NCBI RefSeq assembly: GCF_017377655.1
Contig: NZ_JAFREL010000083.1
Coordinates: 20,721-84,720, forward strand
Reading direction: 5' to 3'
Source: Candidatus Enterococcus ferrettii
Lineage (GTDB): Bacteria; Bacillota; Bacilli; Lactobacillales; Enterococcaceae
Length of the DNA: 64,000 bases
Positions 1 through 9,304 of this stretch are shown one piece after another (position 1 is the stretch's first letter; the number at the start of each line of letters is the position of its first letter). The position numbers and the translations under genes are program-made. The notes below the pieces were generated by a model. The model had not been told where the DNA came from. It saw nothing but the letters and a program-made list of their open reading frames with translations, and did not search any database.

Positions 1-119
1 TTTTAGCTGTTCATGGTTTTTTGCATATCAATGGCTATGATCATATGACCCCGGAAGATGAGAAAGAAATGTTCGGACTACAGAAAGAGATTTTGGATGC
101 CTATGGACTCAAAAGATAA
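1..119 (+). CDS. ybeY: YbeY endoribonuclease, 3' end only (partial)
   Basis: The window opens inside this gene; the last 38 codons are present and stop at 117-119. The reading shows [11 protein letters not shown], the H-x3-H-x5-H zinc motif of YbeY, the metal-dependent endoribonuclease used in 16S rRNA 3' processing and ribosome quality control. The following diacylglycerol kinase gene starts inside its last codons, so the two are probably co-transcribed and translationally coupled. The order ybeY-dgkA-era-recO is common in Firmicutes and supports the call. The N-terminal part lies outside the window. Confidence 0.9.
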   Translation, partial: LAVHGFLHINGYDHMTPEDEKEMFGLQKEILDAYGLKR

Positions 120-603
120 AAAAGAAAAAGTAGCTAAGACAGATGAAATGGATAAAACTGAAAAAATAGATGAGACAGAAAAAGCAGTTAGAGTGGATAA
201 AATAGAAGAACCGAAAAAGATGGAAAATCGGGGGAAGAACAAGCATTTTATCACTTCTTTAGAATTTGCTTTTAAAGGAATACAAACTGTCTTTGAAGAA
301 GAACGCAACATGCGTAAACATGTTCTTCTAGGTGGGCTAGCAATGCTAGCTGGAGTCATTCTTGGGTTAGACCGTTTAGAATGGCTATGGATTTTTCTGG
401 CAGTTTTTTTGGTTTGGATAGTTGAAATCATTAATACTGTGTTTGAAAATGTAGTAGATATGTGTACGGAATGTCACTACAATGCCATTGGCAAAAAGAT
501 CAAGGATATGGCCGCTGGTGCGGTATTGCTGACATCTATTTTTGCTGTAATTGTTGGCTTGATTATTTTCTTGCCAAAAATTCTGGAATTTTTAGGCGCA
601 TGA
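97..603 (+). CDS. dgkA: Diacylglycerol/undecaprenol kinase family membrane protein
   Basis: Small integral membrane kinase. In Gram-positives this family phosphorylates undecaprenol to recycle the cell-wall lipid carrier. Three hydrophobic segments occupy the C-terminal two thirds, and the family signature [13 protein letters not shown] follows the second one. The N-terminal ~50 residues are a Lys/Glu/Asp-rich low-complexity stretch not typical of the ~120-130 residue family. I start at ATG 97 (an AGAAAGAG-like site precedes it); ATG 103 and ATG 220 are alternatives, and 220 would remove the charged stretch. It overlaps the end of ybeY and sits just before era. Confidence 0.8.
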   Translation: MPMDSKDKKEKVAKTDEMDKTEKIDETEKAVRVDKIEEPKKMENRGKNKHFITSLEFAFKGIQTVFEEERNMRKHVLLGGLAMLAGVILGLDRLEWLWIFLAVFLVWIVEIINTVFENVVDMCTECHYNAIGKKIKDMAAGAVLLTSIFAVIVGLIIFLPKILEFLGA

Positions 604-624
604 AATTGAGAGAATGTTGTTTAG

Positions 625-673
625 CTGGGACGAACGAGCTTTTGTAAGCTGAAAAGGTTCGCCCAGTTTTTTT
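625..673 (+). terminator. Terminator after dgkA
   Basis: Arms CTGGG-A-CGAAC and GGTTCG-CCCAG form a stem, with an inner AGCTTTTGTAAGCT hairpin, followed by seven T. It lies between dgkA and era and could separate or attenuate the two. Confidence 0.65.
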
Positions 674-692
674 CAGGAAAGGAATAGAAACT

Positions 693-1592
693 ATGACAGA
701 ACATAAATCAGGATTTGTTGCAATTGTTGGTCGTCCTAACGTTGGAAAATCATCCTTGCTGAACCGGATTGTTGGACAAAAGATTGCCATTATGAGCGAC
801 AAAGCTCAAACTACCCGTAACAAAATTCAAGGAGTGTATACGACGGATGAAGCTCAATTGGTTTTCATTGATACCCCTGGAATTCATAAACCCAAACATC
901 GTTTAGGTGATTATATGGTGGAGGCTGCCTATAGTGCGTTGCGGGAAGTCGATGCGATCATGTTCATGATTAGTGCTGATCAAAAGCGCGGGCCAGGAGA
1001 CAACTTCATTTTGGAACGATTGAAAAACCAAAACGTTCCTGTTTATTTAATTATCAATAAGATTGATAAGATTCATCCAGATGAATTACTGGCAATCATT
1101 GATGATTATCGTCAGGTGATGGAATTTAAGGAAGTCATCCCTATTTCAGCAACTGAAGGCAACAATGTAGAACATATGATGGAAACTTTAGTGGATCAGA
1201 TGCCGGAAGGTCCGCAATATTTTCCAGAAGATCAGGTGACCGATCATCCAGAATATTTTATTGTTTCGGAGTTAATCCGAGAAAAGGTATTGCAACTGAC
1301 CCGTGATGAGGTTCCTCACTCAGTAGCAGTAGTAACCGACTCAATGAAGCGGGATGAGAACGAGAAGATTCATATTCAAGCGACAATTATAGTAGAGCGT
1401 ACAAGTCAAAAGGGAATTATTATTGGCAAAGGCGGGAAAATGCTGAAAAATGTCGGAACGCAAGCACGTAAAGATATTGAGCGCTTGCTGGGAGACAAAG
1501 TGTTTCTGGAATTGTGGGTAAAGGTTCAAAAGGACTGGCGCGACAAGAAAACCTATTTGCAGGATTACGGCTACCGTAACGATGATTATTAA
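693..1592 (+). CDS. era: GTPase Era
   Basis: Essential GTPase that binds the 3' end of 16S rRNA during 30S assembly. G1 is GRPNVGKS (13-20), G3 is DTPG (60-63) and G4 is NKID (122-125). The C-terminal KH RNA-binding domain carries the GKGGKML loop near residues 244-250. At 299 residues it has the normal family length. The Shine-Dalgarno GGAAAGG sits before ATG 693. Neighbours dgkA and recO match the usual Firmicutes order. Confidence 0.97.
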   Translation: MTEHKSGFVAIVGRPNVGKSSLLNRIVGQKIAIMSDKAQTTRNKIQGVYTTDEAQLVFIDTPGIHKPKHRLGDYMVEAAYSALREVDAIMFMISADQKRGPGDNFILERLKNQNVPVYLIINKIDKIHPDELLAIIDDYRQVMEFKEVIPISATEGNNVEHMMETLVDQMPEGPQYFPEDQVTDHPEYFIVSELIREKVLQLTRDEVPHSVAVVTDSMKRDENEKIHIQATIIVERTSQKGIIIGKGGKMLKNVGTQARKDIERLLGDKVFLELWVKVQKDWRDKKTYLQDYGYRNDDY

Positions 1593-1600
1593 GATGAGCA

Positions 1601-1630
1601 GAGGTGAAGCGAGGCTTTACCTCTATTTGT
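1601..1630 (+). terminator. Weak terminator-like hairpin after era
   Basis: GAGGTGAAGC pairs with GCTTTACCTC (one G-U), loop GAG, but only a poor T-stretch follows. It may attenuate rather than end transcription into recO. Confidence 0.4.
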
Positions 1631-1685
1631 TAGCCTATTTAATAGAAATCCCTTTATAATAGAAAGAAAGAGCAGAGGTGACGTG

Positions 1686-2477
1686 ATGGCACAAGTAAGT
1701 GAAACCAAAGGCTTGATCCTTTTTAGTCGGGATTACAAGGAAAAGGATAAGCTGATTAAGATTTTTACCGAGTCGGCCGGGAAAGTTATGTTTTTTGCCA
1801 AGGGGATTCACCGACCGAATAATCCGCTGCGGTCTGCAGTTATGCCTTTTACCGAGGCAGTCTATATTGGTAATTTGAAGAAAGACGGCTTATCCTTTTT
1901 GAATAGTGCCAAAGAGATTCACCCGTTGCGCAAGCTGCAGGAGGACATTTTTCTAAATGCTTACGGTTCCTATATCTTAGGTTTAGTGGATGCCGCTATT
2001 GATGATCATGTCTATGATCCGGCTTTGTATGGCTTTACTAAACAGGCACTAGAGTTGATGGATCAAGGGTACGATGGCGAAACAATCTTGAATATTTTTG
2101 AATTGCAAATTATGCAACGATTTGGGGTAGCTTTAAACTGGAGAGCCTGCAGTATTTGTGGAAAGACTACTGGAGCTTTTGATTTTTCTTCGAAATACAG
2201 TGGGGTTTTGTGTCAGGACCATTGGCACATGGATGAACACCGTTACCATGCAGATCCGCGGGCAATTTATTTCATTCGCATGTTTTCGACGATTTCTTAC
2301 GATAAAATCAGTAGTGTAAATTTGAAGCCGGAAACTAAGCAGGCTATCCGTAAAACGATTGATCAGCTTTATGAAGAATATGTTGGATTGCATCTGAAAA
2401 GCAAACGATTCATTGATCAAATGGGTGAGTGGCAAAATATGCTGAAGCCGTTAGATCCAAAAAATGATGCTGAATAG
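1686..2477 (+). CDS. recO: DNA repair protein RecO
   Basis: RecF-pathway mediator that anneals ssDNA and helps load RecA with RecR. The N-terminal region fits the OB fold. A zinc-binding set is visible at C155, C158, C176 and H179. I choose ATG 1686, five bases after AGAGGTG; GTG 1683 just upstream is possible. Length of 263 residues is normal. It follows era as in other Firmicutes. Confidence 0.93.
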   Translation: MAQVSETKGLILFSRDYKEKDKLIKIFTESAGKVMFFAKGIHRPNNPLRSAVMPFTEAVYIGNLKKDGLSFLNSAKEIHPLRKLQEDIFLNAYGSYILGLVDAAIDDHVYDPALYGFTKQALELMDQGYDGETILNIFELQIMQRFGVALNWRACSICGKTTGAFDFSSKYSGVLCQDHWHMDEHRYHADPRAIYFIRMFSTISYDKISSVNLKPETKQAIRKTIDQLYEEYVGLHLKSKRFIDQMGEWQNMLKPLDPKNDAE

Positions 2478-2512
2478 TCTGCGCTGTCTTAAAGACGGTG
2501 CAGATTTTTTTT
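2478..2512 (+). terminator. Terminator after recO
   Basis: TCTGC-GCTGTCT and AGACGG-TGCAGA form a 12-bp stem with a short loop, followed by eight T, directly behind the recO stop. Confidence 0.8.
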
Positions 2513-2588
2513 ATAGATCTTTGACTGGTAAAAACTTTAATAGAGTCAAAATCTCCTTTTTCAGATTCTTTCTTGAAAAAATCCCTGG

Positions 2589-2601
2589 TTTGTTTAACAA
2601 A
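2589..2601. promoter_or_regulatory. 13-bp palindrome upstream of the his promoter
   Basis: TTTGTT-T-AACAAA, a perfect inverted repeat ending 14 bases before the -35 box of the histidine operon. It is placed like an operator, but I cannot assign a regulator; AT-rich palindromes also arise by chance. Confidence 0.3.
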
Positions 2602-2615
2602 TTTTCCAGCTTTCC

Positions 2616-2644
2616 TTGACCTTTAATGATAAAATGATTAATAT
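2616..2644 (+). promoter_or_regulatory. Promoter of the histidine operon
   Basis: TTGACC (2616-2621), 17-base spacer, TAATAT (2639-2644). It leads to hisZG after about 45 bases. There is no room for a His T-box and no AGGGTGG motif, unlike the T-box-controlled his operons known in some Lactobacillales. Confidence 0.6.
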
Positions 2645-2695
2645 ACTTTAAACATAAACTTATGAGAATTTCATTTTGGAAAAGGAGTGGTATAG

Positions 2696-4252
2696 ATGAA
2701 GGAACTTTGGGATGTGCTACGCCCAGAAGAACAGATCGAATTACAAATAAGAAGGTTGTATCAAGAGCATCATTTTCATCTATACCAATTAAACAGCTTT
2801 GAGGAATTTGAAGGCTATCAGCAACAGCGGAATTTTTTTAAAGATAGTACGATTATTACCTTTACCGGAAATGATGGCCGAACGATGGCTTTGAAGCCGG
2901 ATGTAACGATTTCGATTGTAAAAAATACACCCTCAGGGGAGCGTCGTAAGGTTTATTACGTAGAAGATGTTTATCGTCAAGATCGTCAAGAGGGGGAATA
3001 TCAAAAGATTCGCCAAGTGGGAATTGAGATTATTGACAACATCGGACAAAAAGATGAACTTGAGGTTCTGCGTTTGGCTTGGCAGAGTCTAGCTTTAGTA
3101 GGTGAAGGAACCTTAGACCTTTCTCACATGGGGATAATCAATGCAATTTGCGAACAATTCCCTCAAGAGGAACGTGATCAGGTTCTGAAAGCTTTACAGC
3201 ATAAAAGCTCGCATGCCATGGATGAATTGACTCAGAAATACAATTTGCCAAAAGAAGAAAGTGAGAACTTAGGAAAATTACTGCGACTTTCTGGTAAATT
3301 TGAGCAGTTTTACGAAAAAGCACGTGGGTTGCTATCTACATTGCCTAAAGCTCAGGCTGCCCTAGATGAGTTGAAGGAATTACACGATCAGTTGACAAGT
3401 GACCCTGAGTTGTCTTCGTTGATTCGTTTGCGACTAGACTTTTCAATTATGAACGATGCGGATTATTACAGCGGATTATTGTTCCAAGGATTTATTAAGG
3501 AATCAAAGGAAACCATTCTTCATGGCGGACGTTATGACCTCCTGCTAAAACGCCAGGGAAAAAGTCAAGGTGCGATTGGGTTTGGTATGAAGCTGAATCA
3601 TGTGGGTGAAAAAAAAGCACCGAAGGACTCCGAGTATTTAAACATCGCCTTACCAAAAGGACGGATGGGAGATACGGTCTATCAATTATTTACCAAAGCC
3701 GGAATTGCCAGCGAGGGAGTTTTCGAAGACAATCGCAAGCTGATTTTTGTTGATGAAACAAATAAATTGCGCTTTTTCTTAGTAAAACCTAGTGATGTAG
3801 CGATCTATGTGGAGCATGGTGCCGCTGATATAGGGGTCGTTGGCAAAGATATATTGCTGGAGAATTACGCACATGTTATTGAGTTTTTAGATCTACACCT
3901 AGGAGAATGTCGAATTGCAGTGGCGGCCTGCAATGATTTCGTAGAGGATGAAAGCCGACCGTTGCGAGTTTCAACGAAGTACTCCAACATTACACGAGAT
4001 TATTATGACAGCTTAGGTCGTTCGATTGAGTTGATTGGATTGCATGGTTCGATTGAATTAGCGCCATTATTAGATTTATCAGACGTAATTGTCGATATCG
4101 TGGAAACAGGTACTACTTTGAAGGAGAACAATTTAAAGGTGATTCAGGACATCGCACCCTCTTCTGCACGGTTAATTATTAACCACGCTACTTGGCGTTT
4201 TAAGCAAGCACGCATTCAGGAGGTTATTGAGAAAGTGAGGCAGGAAATTTGA
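2696..4252 (+). CDS. hisZG: Fused HisZ-HisG: ATP phosphoribosyltransferase regulatory plus catalytic subunit
   Basis: One uninterrupted 518-residue protein holds both halves of the short-form ATP phosphoribosyltransferase, which makes the first committed step of histidine synthesis (ATP + PRPP). Residues 1-303 are HisZ, a catalytically dead HisRS-like module (motif-2-like YYVEDVYRQ, and GGRYD at 277-281). After a short Lys-rich linker, residues 315-518 are a complete short HisG starting LNIALPKGRMG, with the PRPP loop ETGTT at 470-474. In most bacteria these are separate genes forming a hetero-octamer, so the fusion is notable. I see no frameshift. AAGGAG precedes ATG 2696. It is the first gene of the operon. 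Confidence 0.92.
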   Translation: MKELWDVLRPEEQIELQIRRLYQEHHFHLYQLNSFEEFEGYQQQRNFFKDSTIITFTGNDGRTMALKPDVTISIVKNTPSGERRKVYYVEDVYRQDRQEGEYQKIRQVGIEIIDNIGQKDELEVLRLAWQSLALVGEGTLDLSHMGIINAICEQFPQEERDQVLKALQHKSSHAMDELTQKYNLPKEESENLGKLLRLSGKFEQFYEKARGLLSTLPKAQAALDELKELHDQLTSDPELSSLIRLRLDFSIMNDADYYSGLLFQGFIKESKETILHGGRYDLLLKRQGKSQGAIGFGMKLNHVGEKKAPKDSEYLNIALPKGRMGDTVYQLFTKAGIASEGVFEDNRKLIFVDETNKLRFFLVKPSDVAIYVEHGAADIGVVGKDILLENYAHVIEFLDLHLGECRIAVAACNDFVEDESRPLRVSTKYSNITRDYYDSLGRSIELIGLHGSIELAPLLDLSDVIVDIVETGTTLKENNLKVIQDIAPSSARLIINHATWRFKQARIQEVIEKVRQEI

Positions 4253-5532
4253 GAATCTTTTCAACTGTAAAACAAACGCAGGAAGAAATTTTGGCGCGAA
4301 AAATGTCTGAATCCGTCGATGTTTCGACTACTGTATCTGAAATAGTAACGAAGGTTAAAACTGGCGGAGATCAGGCGATAAAACAACTGACAAAAGAAAT
4401 CGATGGTGTTGAACTCGCTGATTTGCGGGTAGCGGCTGCGGATATTGAAGCTAGTGTGAATGAGATTTCTAGTGAGTTGCTCGCTGTTTTGAAAAAAGCC
4501 AAAGAAAATATTACGGCTTATCACGAAAAGCAGGTTCGCCAAGGATTTGTCTCAACCTCGGAACAAGGAATTGTCATGGGACAACGTGTATTACCCTTAG
4601 AAACGGTGGGTGTTTATGTGCCCGGCGGAACAGCAGCGTATCCCAGTACAGTATTAATGGATGTATTGCCAGCTAAAATTGCTGGGGTGAAGCGAATCGT
4701 TATGATCACTCCTCCAAGCAAAGAAGGGAAATTAGCACCAGCTATTCTCGCAGCTGCACACGTTGCTGGTGTGGATGAAATTTATCAAGTCGGTGGAGCG
4801 CAAGGTGTGGCTGCACTAGCCTATGGAACGGAAACGATTCCGGCAGTCGACAAAATTGTTGGACCGGGAAATATTTATGTTGCAACAGCGAAACGTATGG
4901 TTTACGGCTTGGTTGATATTGATATGATCGCAGGTCCAAGTGATGTCTTGATTGTGGCGGATGACAGTGCCAATCCTGAATGGTTAGCCGCGGATTTAAT
5001 TGCTCAGGCCGAACATGATCCCTTGGCGCAGGCCATTTTGATTACAACCTCAGAGTCAATGATACAAGCAGTGGATCAAGCAGTACAACAGCAATTAGTT
5101 GACCTGCCAAGACAAGCAATTGCTCAGCAATCATTGGACAACAATGGGAAACTGATTTTAACTCGGGATTTAGACGAGGCCATTTCTTTAGCAAATCAGG
5201 TGGCACCAGAACATTTGGAGTTAGCAGTTGATCAACCTTTTGGACTATTAGGAAAAGTAAGAAATGCCGGCAGTGTCTTTTTAGGCCATTACACGCCTGA
5301 GGTTTTAGGAGATTATTTTGCTGGACCGAACCATACTTTGCCAACGGAAGGAACCGCTCGTTTTTATTCCCCTTTGTCGGTAGACGATTATGTGAAGAAA
5401 AGCAGCTATCTTTACTATACGCCAGAAGCATTGGCAGAGGCAGGCCCTTCCGTTGAATTATTTGCTAAAACGGAACACTTAGATGGCCATGCCCGTTCAA
5501 TGGCGATTCGATTAAAGGGGGAAAAGGAATGA
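4249..5532 (+). CDS. hisD: Histidinol dehydrogenase
   Basis: NAD- and zinc-dependent enzyme that oxidises histidinol to histidine in two steps. Family blocks are clear: GPGNIYVATAKR, the QAEHDP zinc/catalytic segment, APEHLEL and GPNHTLPT. 427 residues is the usual length. The start is TTG 4249, which overlaps the TGA stop of hisZG by three bases, indicating translational coupling. Its stop overlaps the hisC start by four bases. Confidence 0.95.
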   Translation: MRIFSTVKQTQEEILARKMSESVDVSTTVSEIVTKVKTGGDQAIKQLTKEIDGVELADLRVAAADIEASVNEISSELLAVLKKAKENITAYHEKQVRQGFVSTSEQGIVMGQRVLPLETVGVYVPGGTAAYPSTVLMDVLPAKIAGVKRIVMITPPSKEGKLAPAILAAAHVAGVDEIYQVGGAQGVAALAYGTETIPAVDKIVGPGNIYVATAKRMVYGLVDIDMIAGPSDVLIVADDSANPEWLAADLIAQAEHDPLAQAILITTSESMIQAVDQAVQQQLVDLPRQAIAQQSLDNNGKLILTRDLDEAISLANQVAPEHLELAVDQPFGLLGKVRNAGSVFLGHYTPEVLGDYFAGPNHTLPTEGTARFYSPLSVDDYVKKSSYLYYTPEALAEAGPSVELFAKTEHLDGHARSMAIRLKGEKE

Positions 5533-6584
5533 ATTTCTTACATTCAAAATATGCTCATTTAGTTCCTTATACACCTGGGGAGCAACCAAAAGAATCTGAC
5601 TTTATTAAGCTGAATACGAATGAAAGTCCTTATGAGCCAGCACCATCAGTTATGGAGGCAGTTAAAGCAGCAGCTCATACGTTAAACCGATACTCCGATA
5701 CTGCTGCAAGAATTGTAGTTGACCCCTTAGCAAAGCAATTAGGAGTCAAAGCGGACCAAGTTATTTTAGGGAACGGCAGCGATGAAATTTTATCCTTTAT
5801 TTTCCAAGCATTCACCGAAAAAGGGATGTCTTTTCCAGATGTAACCTATGGTTTTTATGCAATCTATTGTGATATGTATCAAGCGCAGGCCAATGTGGTA
5901 CCTTTGATGGAAGATTTTACCTTAGATTTATCGGCTTATGATGCATTGGCGGGAACTGTAATTATTGCTAATCCCAATGCACCAACGGGTTTGCTGCTTT
6001 CCTGTGAGGAAATATGCGACTTCTTGAAACGACATCCAGATCGTTTGCTGGTAGTGGATGAAGCGTATATTGATTTCGGCGGTCAATCAATGATTGCCCA
6101 CATAGAAGAGTTTGATAATCTGTTGGTGGTAGGTACCTTTTCGAAATCACGTCAGTTGGCGGGAGCACGTTTAGGTTATGCTGTAGGGAACAGTCAATTA
6201 ATTGGGAATCTGAATCAGATCAAATACAGTGTGAATCCCTACAATATCAATGCAATGACCCAGGCCGCGGGGGCTGCAGTGTTAGCCGAGCAGGATTATG
6301 TGGACCAATGTATCAAGAAGACGATTGAAGTAAGAAACTGGAGTACACAGGAATTGAAAAAACGAGGCTTTGAAATGACAGACAGCTATTGCAATTTCCT
6401 GTTTGCTAAACATTCTGAATTTGCTGGCGAAACGTTATTTGAGGCGTTGCGAGAACAAAAAATCTTAGTCCGCTGGTTTAATCAACCGCGTACAAAGGAC
6501 TATTTACGTATTTCAATTGGAACCAAAGAACAAATGGAACGCTTGATGGATGCCGTGGATCGAATTTTGGAAGGAGCCAACTAA
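5529..6584 (+). CDS. hisC: Histidinol-phosphate aminotransferase
   Basis: PLP-dependent class I/II aminotransferase that converts imidazole-acetol phosphate to histidinol phosphate. The PLP lysine is K206 in TFSKSRQLAGARLG. NPNAPTG (148-154) and DEAYIDF (177-183) are the expected cofactor-contact blocks. 351 residues, normal for the family. It overlaps hisD by four bases and hisB by one. Confidence 0.95.
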   Translation: MNFLHSKYAHLVPYTPGEQPKESDFIKLNTNESPYEPAPSVMEAVKAAAHTLNRYSDTAARIVVDPLAKQLGVKADQVILGNGSDEILSFIFQAFTEKGMSFPDVTYGFYAIYCDMYQAQANVVPLMEDFTLDLSAYDALAGTVIIANPNAPTGLLLSCEEICDFLKRHPDRLLVVDEAYIDFGGQSMIAHIEEFDNLLVVGTFSKSRQLAGARLGYAVGNSQLIGNLNQIKYSVNPYNINAMTQAAGAAVLAEQDYVDQCIKKTIEVRNWSTQELKKRGFEMTDSYCNFLFAKHSEFAGETLFEALREQKILVRWFNQPRTKDYLRISIGTKEQMERLMDAVDRILEGAN

Positions 6585-7177
6585 TGAGAAAAGCAGAAGT
6601 GACGCGCAATACCTCGGAAACGAAGATTCAACTCCAATTAGCTGTGGACGGGACTGGCCAACAAAATATTAAAACAGGTATTGGTTTTCTGGACCACATG
6701 CTGGAATTGTTTACTCGTCATGGCCGTTTTGATTTAGAGCTGGTCTGTGACAGCGATATCGAAGTGGATGGCCATCATACAACGGAGGATGTAGGGATTG
6801 CGATTGGTCGTGCCTTTTCTGAAGCTTTGGGCGAACGTCGCGGAATTAAGCGCTATGGCAGTATGATGCTTCCGATGGATGAAGCCTTGGTGATGACTGC
6901 TTTAGATATCAGCGGACGTGGAATGGCCGTCGTTGAGCTGGATATTCCTACCGAAAAAATTGGGCAACAGTTTGATACGGAGCTAGTTGAGGAGTTCTTC
7001 ATTGCTTTTGCTCGTGAATTAGGAGCAACCATTCACTTACATCAAATTGCTGGCAAAAATAGTCATCATATTGTTGAAGCCTGCTTTAAAGGATTTGGTC
7101 GAGCATTAGGCGAAGCAGTCACCATCAATCAGGCGGCGCCAGATGAAATTCCTTCAACTAAAGGAACGATTATCTAG
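6584..7177 (+). CDS. hisB: Imidazoleglycerol-phosphate dehydratase
   Basis: Manganese-dependent dehydratase of the sixth pathway step. GHHTTEDVGI and SHHIVEACFKGFGRAL are the paired metal-binding His/Glu motifs. At 197 residues it is the monofunctional form without a phosphatase domain, which fits a separate PHP phosphatase gene at the operon end. It starts on the last base of hisC. Confidence 0.96.
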   Translation: MRKAEVTRNTSETKIQLQLAVDGTGQQNIKTGIGFLDHMLELFTRHGRFDLELVCDSDIEVDGHHTTEDVGIAIGRAFSEALGERRGIKRYGSMMLPMDEALVMTALDISGRGMAVVELDIPTEKIGQQFDTELVEEFFIAFARELGATIHLHQIAGKNSHHIVEACFKGFGRALGEAVTINQAAPDEIPSTKGTII

Positions 7178-7191
7178 AAAGGGAGAATCTG

Positions 7192-7818
7192 ATGATAGCG
7201 ATTATTGATTATGGTGTCGGCAATTTATTCAGTTTAACCCGCTCATTGGAATATATTGGCGAGAAGAGTATTGTAACAAGAGACTTAAGTATCCTAGAAG
7301 CGGCCGATCACATTATTCTACCTGGTGTTGGCGCCTTTGGGGATGCAATTGAAAAATTGGAGCAGCTGGAATTAGTTGCGCCAATTCAGCAATTAGCAGC
7401 CAGCGGAAAACACTTCTTAGGGATTTGTTTAGGGATGCAGCTGCTATTCGAAACGAGTGAAGAATTCGGCAATTATCGAGGGCTAGGGTTGATTCCTGGA
7501 AAGATTATTTCTATGACAGAGGCCTTTCAAAAACAGGGGATTGATTTGAAGGTACCGCAAATTGGCTGGAACCAATTGGAAATTTTGCAGGAGGATTGCC
7601 CGCTGATTCGCGCTATCCAACAAGGCGATTATGTTTATTATGTGCATAGCTTCTATGGAGCGGATTGCGAAGACTCATTGGTTGCAGTTAGCGATTATGG
7701 TGTCAAAATTCCCGGGATTGTCCAAAAGGAAAATGTCATGGGAACTCAGTTTCATCCAGAAAAAAGCGGCGATGTCGGATTGAAGATTCTTAAAGCATTT
7801 GCGGAGGTGGGAAAATGA
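7192..7818 (+). CDS. hisH: Imidazole glycerol phosphate synthase, glutaminase subunit HisH
   Basis: Class I glutamine amidotransferase that passes ammonia to HisF. The triad is visible: nucleophile C79 in GICLGMQ, H188 and E190 in GTQFHPEKS. 208 residues. The GAAAGGGAG ribosome site lies between hisB and ATG 7192. It overlaps hisA by four bases. Confidence 0.96.
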   Translation: MIAIIDYGVGNLFSLTRSLEYIGEKSIVTRDLSILEAADHIILPGVGAFGDAIEKLEQLELVAPIQQLAASGKHFLGICLGMQLLFETSEEFGNYRGLGLIPGKIISMTEAFQKQGIDLKVPQIGWNQLEILQEDCPLIRAIQQGDYVYYVHSFYGADCEDSLVAVSDYGVKIPGIVQKENVMGTQFHPEKSGDVGLKILKAFAEVGK

Positions 7819-8534
7819 AAATCTTTCCAGCAATCGATTTATTAAATCAAAAGGTCGTTCGTTTGTATCAAGGAGACTACGATCAGCAGGAAATCTTTGG
7901 TGATGATCCAGCAGCTTTTGCCAAGTCCTTTGAGGAGGCGGGAGCAAAATATCTGCATTTGGTCGATTTGGATGGTGCTAAGGCTGGGAAGCTGCACTAT
8001 TTCGAAATTGCGAAGCAAATTGTTGAACAAACCAACTTGTTTGTCGAAGTTGGCGGTGGTATTCGCGATGAAGCAACGATTCAACATTGTCTGGATGCTG
8101 GAGTAGATCGGGTAATTTTAGGAACAATTGCGCAAAAAGATCCTGAGTTTACACAAGCTATGCTGGCAAAGTATGGCGAGAAAATTGCCATTGGAGTAGA
8201 TGCTAAAGAGGGAAAAGTAGCAGTAGAGGGCTGGTTGGAGAAAACCGAAACTGATGCTTTTGAATTCTGTCAGCAGCTGCAAAGCTGGGGAGCAAAGACC
8301 ATTATTTTCACGGAGATTTCCCGGGATGGGACAGGTCAAGGAATTAATATTCCTTTGTACCAGAAACTGAATGAATTAGATTTGGAAATTGTGGCTTCTG
8401 GCGGAGTGGCCAGTTTAGCGGATATTGAACAATTAAAGGCGATTCAGATTGGTGGAGCAATTGTCGGCAAATCCCTTTATAATGGCAGCTTGAAGCTAGA
8501 GGATGTCTTGGCAGCCGGCAAGGAGGAGAACTAA
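7815..8534 (+). CDS. hisA: ProFAR isomerase HisA
   Basis: (beta/alpha)8-barrel Amadori isomerase converting ProFAR to PRFAR. Catalytic Asp lies in FPAIDLL near the N-terminus, a second Asp in IAIGVDAKEG, and the phosphate-binding loops are FVEVGGGIR and IVASGGVAS. 239 residues. It overlaps both hisH and hisF. Confidence 0.96.
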   Translation: MKIFPAIDLLNQKVVRLYQGDYDQQEIFGDDPAAFAKSFEEAGAKYLHLVDLDGAKAGKLHYFEIAKQIVEQTNLFVEVGGGIRDEATIQHCLDAGVDRVILGTIAQKDPEFTQAMLAKYGEKIAIGVDAKEGKVAVEGWLEKTETDAFEFCQQLQSWGAKTIIFTEISRDGTGQGINIPLYQKLNELDLEIVASGGVASLADIEQLKAIQIGGAIVGKSLYNGSLKLEDVLAAGKEEN

Positions 8535-9292
8535 TGCTCGCAAAACGAATTATTCCTTGTTTGGATGTCCGGGATGGCCGAGTAGTCAAGGGGGTAAACT
8601 TTGCTGGGCTGAAGGATGTGAATGATCCAGTTACTTTGGCGCGTTTTTACAATGAGCAGGGAGCGGATGAATTAGTTTTCTACGATATTACAGCTTCAGC
8701 TGAAGATCGTGAGCTGTTTACTGATATTTTAGAGGCTGTTGCCTCGGAGGTATTTATTCCTTTGACTGTGGGCGGCGGAATTAATGAAGTAGCTGATTTT
8801 GAACGGGTATTAAATTGTGGTGCCGATAAAGTCAGTGTTAATTCCGGGGCTTTGCGAAATCCTCAACTGATTGAGGATGGGGCCAAGCGTTACGGCAGTC
8901 AATGTGTGGTTCTTTCGGTTGATATTCGAAAGGTAGGCGATCAGTGGCGGGTTTTTGCTAAAGGTGGTCGCGAAGATACTGGTATGGACGCGTTAGAATG
9001 GATCAAAAAAGGCGAAGCATTAGGTGCCGGCGAGCTGGTAATTAACAGCATGGATACGGATGGCGTGAAGCAGGGATTTGATTTACCTTTGTTAACAGCG
9101 GTTAGTGAAATCAGCTCATTACCGATTGTTGCCTCTGGAGGAGCCGGAAACAGTGAAGATTTTTATCGCTTGTTCCAGCTGCCCAATATTGAAGCAGGCT
9201 TAGCAGCTTCTATTTTTCATTATGGCGAAGTAAAAATTCCTGATTTAAAGCGTCAATTAACAGAAAAAGCAATTCCAATGCGAATTGTTTAG
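8534..9292 (+). CDS. hisF: Imidazole glycerol phosphate synthase, cyclase subunit HisF
   Basis: Cyclase barrel that uses HisH-derived ammonia to make imidazole glycerol phosphate and AICAR. IIPCLDVRDGRVVKG holds the catalytic Asp, VVLSVDIRK the second, and LTVGGGI and PIVASGGAG bind phosphate. 252 residues. It starts at the last base of the hisA stop. Confidence 0.96.
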   Translation: MLAKRIIPCLDVRDGRVVKGVNFAGLKDVNDPVTLARFYNEQGADELVFYDITASAEDRELFTDILEAVASEVFIPLTVGGGINEVADFERVLNCGADKVSVNSGALRNPQLIEDGAKRYGSQCVVLSVDIRKVGDQWRVFAKGGREDTGMDALEWIKKGEALGAGELVINSMDTDGVKQGFDLPLLTAVSEISSLPIVASGGAGNSEDFYRLFQLPNIEAGLAASIFHYGEVKIPDLKRQLTEKAIPMRIV

Positions 9293-9304
9293 AGGAGGAA
9301 GCAG

